From Phytoactinopolyspora endophytica (GTDB lineage Bacteria > Actinomycetota > Actinomycetes > Jiangellales > Jiangellaceae), in the NCBI RefSeq assembly GCF_004138495.1, contig NZ_ML142851.1, positions 42,891-50,752 of the forward strand: a stretch of DNA of 7,862 nt, given 5' to 3'. The notes below the pieces were generated by a model. The model was not told the DNA's origin. It worked only from the letters and a program-made list of their open reading frames with translations, and ran no database searches. Positions 5,946-7,862 of this stretch are shown here, piece after piece. The translations under genes and the position numbers were made by a program. Position 1 is the first letter of the stretch. Each line of letters opens with the position of its first letter.

Positions 5946-7862
5946 ATGAGCGAGCTGCAACTCCTCGGCGATCGCTATGAGCTCGGCGAGGTTATCGGCC
6001 GTGGCGGCATGGCCGAGGTACGACGGGGGCGGGACACACGTCTCGGTCGTGTCGTCGCGCTCAAGATGCTCCGCGTCGACCACTCGACGGATGCGACCTT
6101 CCAGGCCCGTTTCCGTCGTGAGGCCCAGTCCGCGGCGTCCCTGAACCATCGCAACATCGTCGCGGTCTACGACACCGGCGAAGACATGGTCGACGGCCAT
6201 AAGATCCCGTACATCGTCATGGAATACGTGGAGGGTCAGACCCTGCGCGAGATGGTACGGGACCAGGTCCGATTCATGCCTGAACGGGCGATCGAGGTAC
6301 TCAGCGCGACGCTGGACGCCCTGGATTACAGTCACCGTGCGGGTATCGTGCATCGCGATATCAAGCCAGGCAATGTCATGATCACCACGGCCGGCGAGGT
6401 CAAGGTGATGGACTTCGGCATCGCTCGGTCGTTGGCGGACACCGGCATGGCGCTGACACAGACCGCCGCCGTCGTCGGCACCGCGCAGTACATCTCGCCG
6501 GAGCAGGCCCGCGGTGAGCAGGCCGATGCAAGGAGTGACCTCTATGCGTGCGGCTGCGTCCTGTATGAGCTGCTGACCGGCCGGCCACCGTTCGTCGGGG
6601 AGTCCCTCGTCTCGGTCGCGGTCTCGCATGTTCGGGAGTACGCCACACCCCCGTCGGCGCTCGACCCGTCGATTCCGCCGGAGCTCGACGCGATCGTCAT
6701 GAAGGCCCTGGCGAAGGGGCGAGACGAGCGCTACCAGAGCGCCTACGAGATGCGCGCCGACCTGCAGCGGGCAGCGGCAGGGGTTCCGGTCGCCGCCTAC
6801 GCCGACACGTCCGCCGCGACACAGCTCATGGCGGGCGGCGCACCGGCCTATGACGACACCCAGGTCGCCCACGACGACACCATGGAGGGTGACGAGGTCG
6901 AGGACGACGAGGAGTCCAAGGGTGTCAGCTGGTGGGCGGTCGCGCTGGGGGCCCTCGCTGTACTCGCCATCGCCGGGCTCATCGGCTTCCTGATCTTCCG
7001 TGATTCCAGCGGCACACCCCAGGTCAGCGTCCCGACCCTGACCGGGGAGAGCCGGGAGGCAGCCGAACAGATGATCGACGACCGCGGGCTGGTCGCCAAC
7101 GTCGAGTCCCAGGAGACGGACGAGCCGGACGAGGTCGATACGGTCCTGAGCCAGAATCCGCCGCCGAACGAGCAGGTCGACGAAGGATCCGAGATCACCA
7201 TCGCTGTGGGTGTCGAGCCGGACACCGTGATCGTCCCCTCGGTCGACGGCCGACCTCAGGACGAGGCCGAGCAGATCATCGAGGAGGAAGGCCTGCGGGT
7301 CGGCAGCATCGACCGAGAGGACAGCGACCGGCCCGAGGGTGAGGTGCTCTCGACCAGTCCGGAAGGCGGCGAGTCGCACCCCCCTGGCACCGCCGTCGAC
7401 CTGGTGGTGTCCACCGGTGTCCAGGAGGTCGAGGTGCCCGATCTCGTCGGCATGCAACGGGTCGAGGCAGAGAACGAGCTTGAGCGCTTGGGCCTGGACG
7501 TCGAGGTCGTACCCGAGCCGGCGGATCTCCCTGAGAACGAGGTCTTCCGGCAGAGTCCGCAGGAGGGCACGCCTCGCGATGAAGGTGAGACGGTCATCAT
7601 CTGGGTCGCTGAGCGGCCTGAGGGCGAAGGTAACGGCAACGACGAAGGTAACGGCAACGGCAACGGCAACGGTGACGGCGGTAACGGCAACGACACCGGA
7701 ACTGACGAAGGCAACGACACCGGGACCGACGAAGGCAACGACACCGGAACTGACGAAGGCAACGACACCGGGACCGACGAAGGCAACGACACCGGGACCG
7801 ACGAAGGCAACGACACCGGAACTGACGAAGGCAACGACACCGGAACTGACGAAGGCAACGAC
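5946..7862 (+). CDS. pknB: PknB: transmembrane Ser/Thr kinase with PASTA domains (3' end outside window)
   Basis: The frame is open for 639 codons from ATG 5946 to the last base with no stop, so the gene is cut by the window edge. AAAGGG (5934-5939) lies 6 bases before the start. The kinase domain (about 11-275) has the glycine loop GRGGMAEV (18-25), K40, HRDIKPGN (136-143, catalytic D138), DFG (156-158) and SPEQ (184-187). Activation-loop T171 and T173 lie in LTQTAAVVGTAQYISPEQ (170-187); all these numbers equal those I know for M. tuberculosis PknB. The cytoplasmic juxtamembrane stretch (about 281-327) holds TQ motifs at T292 and T305 and an acidic run. One membrane span covers about 328-351. 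Three extracellular PASTA domains follow (about 359-424, 427-490, 494-555), against four in M. tuberculosis; these sense muropeptides or lipid II in the family. After residue 558 comes a Gly/Asn-rich stretch and then tandem DTGTDEGN repeats. The kinase regulates wall growth and division with PstP as its antagonist. Confidence 0.96.
   Translation, partial: MSELQLLGDRYELGEVIGRGGMAEVRRGRDTRLGRVVALKMLRVDHSTDATFQARFRREAQSAASLNHRNIVAVYDTGEDMVDGHKIPYIVMEYVEGQTLREMVRDQVRFMPERAIEVLSATLDALDYSHRAGIVHRDIKPGNVMITTAGEVKVMDFGIARSLADTGMALTQTAAVVGTAQYISPEQARGEQADARSDLYACGCVLYELLTGRPPFVGESLVSVAVSHVREYATPPSALDPSIPPELDAIVMKALAKGRDERYQSAYEMRADLQRAAAGVPVAAYADTSAATQLMAGGAPAYDDTQVAHDDTMEGDEVEDDEESKGVSWWAVALGALAVLAIAGLIGFLIFRDSSGTPQVSVPTLTGESREAAEQMIDDRGLVANVESQETDEPDEVDTVLSQNPPPNEQVDEGSEITIAVGVEPDTVIVPSVDGRPQDEAEQIIEEEGLRVGSIDREDSDRPEGEVLSTSPEGGESHPPGTAVDLVVSTGVQEVEVPDLVGMQRVEAENELERLGLDVEVVPEPADLPENEVFRQSPQEGTPRDEGETVIIWVAERPEGEGNGNDEGNGNGNGNGDGGNGNDTGTDEGNDTGTDEGNDTGTDEGNDTGTDEGNDTGTDEGNDTGTDEGNDTGTDEGND
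7626..7691 (+). repeat. Gly/Asn-rich low-complexity stretch after the last PASTA domain
   Basis: Inside pknB, residues 561-582 are almost only Gly and Asn with a few Asp/Glu, encoded by iterated GGTAAC and GGCAAC codon pairs. It joins the last PASTA domain (ending about 555) to the DTGTDEGN repeats and probably forms a flexible extracellular linker. The simple repeat makes it prone to length change by replication slippage. Confidence 0.85.
7692..7862 (+). repeat. 24-bp in-frame tandem repeat encoding DTGTDEGN, cut by the window end
   Basis: Seven complete 24-bp units (7692-7859), plus the first codon of an eighth, run in the pknB frame without any amino-acid change. Two DNA versions exist that differ only at two silent positions: the third and fourth codons are GGA-ACT (type A) or GGG-ACC (type B). 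The order is A B A B B A A. Each unit carries three acidic residues and no basic ones, so the extracellular tail is highly negative. The linked silent differences and perfect protein identity point to recent duplication of whole units. True copy number is unknown because the sequence stops here. Confidence 0.97.

Noticed and set aside
5868..7457. 529-codon open frame on the minus strand opposite pknB
   Set aside because: It lies wholly opposite a clear kinase/PASTA gene, its product is an Arg/His/Asp/Leu-rich mixture without domains, and long antisense frames are normal in GC-rich genes with G/C third positions.
7256..7858. 200-codon minus-strand frame with a repetitive Ser/Val/Pro/Leu N-terminus
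   Set aside because: It is the mirror of the DTGTDEGN-coding repeat. It has no ribosome binding site of note and no recognisable domain; the sense frame is a proven PknB extension.
7692..7862. CRISPR-like periodic repeat
   Set aside because: The 24-bp units abut directly without spacers and encode protein in frame with pknB.
7692..7862. Calcium-binding thrombospondin type 3 or RTX repeat
   Set aside because: DTGTDEGN has regularly spaced aspartates but fits neither the DxDxDG-type loop nor the GGxGxDxLx nonapeptide, so no family name is given.

Overview
The window is a stretch of actinobacterial chromosome carrying the well-known cell-wall growth and signalling locus. All protein genes are on the + strand, in the order fhaA, fhaB, pstP, rodA, pbpA, pknB, with a tRNA-Leu(CAG) gene on the opposite strand just upstream. 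The assignment rests on GC-rich DNA with strong G/C at third codon positions, GTG starts, Shine-Dalgarno-led and overlapping genes, and protein motifs that match the Mycobacterium/Streptomyces versions closely. The PASTA kinase even keeps the M. tuberculosis PknB numbering of its key residues. I cannot name the genus. Extracellular parts of several proteins are markedly acidic, which would fit a salt-tolerant actinomycete, but this is only a hint.

Layout: 9-92 tRNA-Leu (minus strand). 93-296 divergent intergenic region holding a credible tRNA promoter, a palindrome between two direct repeats, and the fhaA leader with a strong ribosome binding site. 297-1007 FhaA, a short form. 1011-1478 FhaB/FipA. 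1487-2971 PstP, a PP2C phosphatase with one membrane span and an extracellular tail. 2972-4360 RodA glycosyltransferase. 4357-5820 PbpA transpeptidase, overlapping rodA by 4 bases. 5821-5945 the only sizeable gap in the run, containing two overlapping mini-ORFs of doubtful meaning. 5946-7862 PknB, open at the window end. Its C-terminus is a 24-bp tandem repeat that runs off the edge, so the true 3' end is not visible.

How the genes work together: RodA polymerises lipid II into glycan and PbpA crosslinks it. PknB is expected to sense muropeptides or lipid II through its PASTA domains and to phosphorylate cytoplasmic targets. PstP removes those phosphates. FhaA and FhaB read phosphothreonines through their FHA domains and dock wall-synthesis partners. 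Tight spacing (3, 8, 0 and -4 bases) from fhaA to pbpA argues for one transcript. pknA, which sits between pbpA and pknB in mycobacteria, is absent.

No unknown system was found; this is largely a conserved core locus. The points worth a second look are the species-specific repeat tail on PknB (seven full copies with only silent variation, running off the window edge), the recurrence of Thr-Gln motifs in cytoplasmic segments of RodA and PknB, the acidic extracellular tails shared by kinase and phosphatase, and small intergenic structures.
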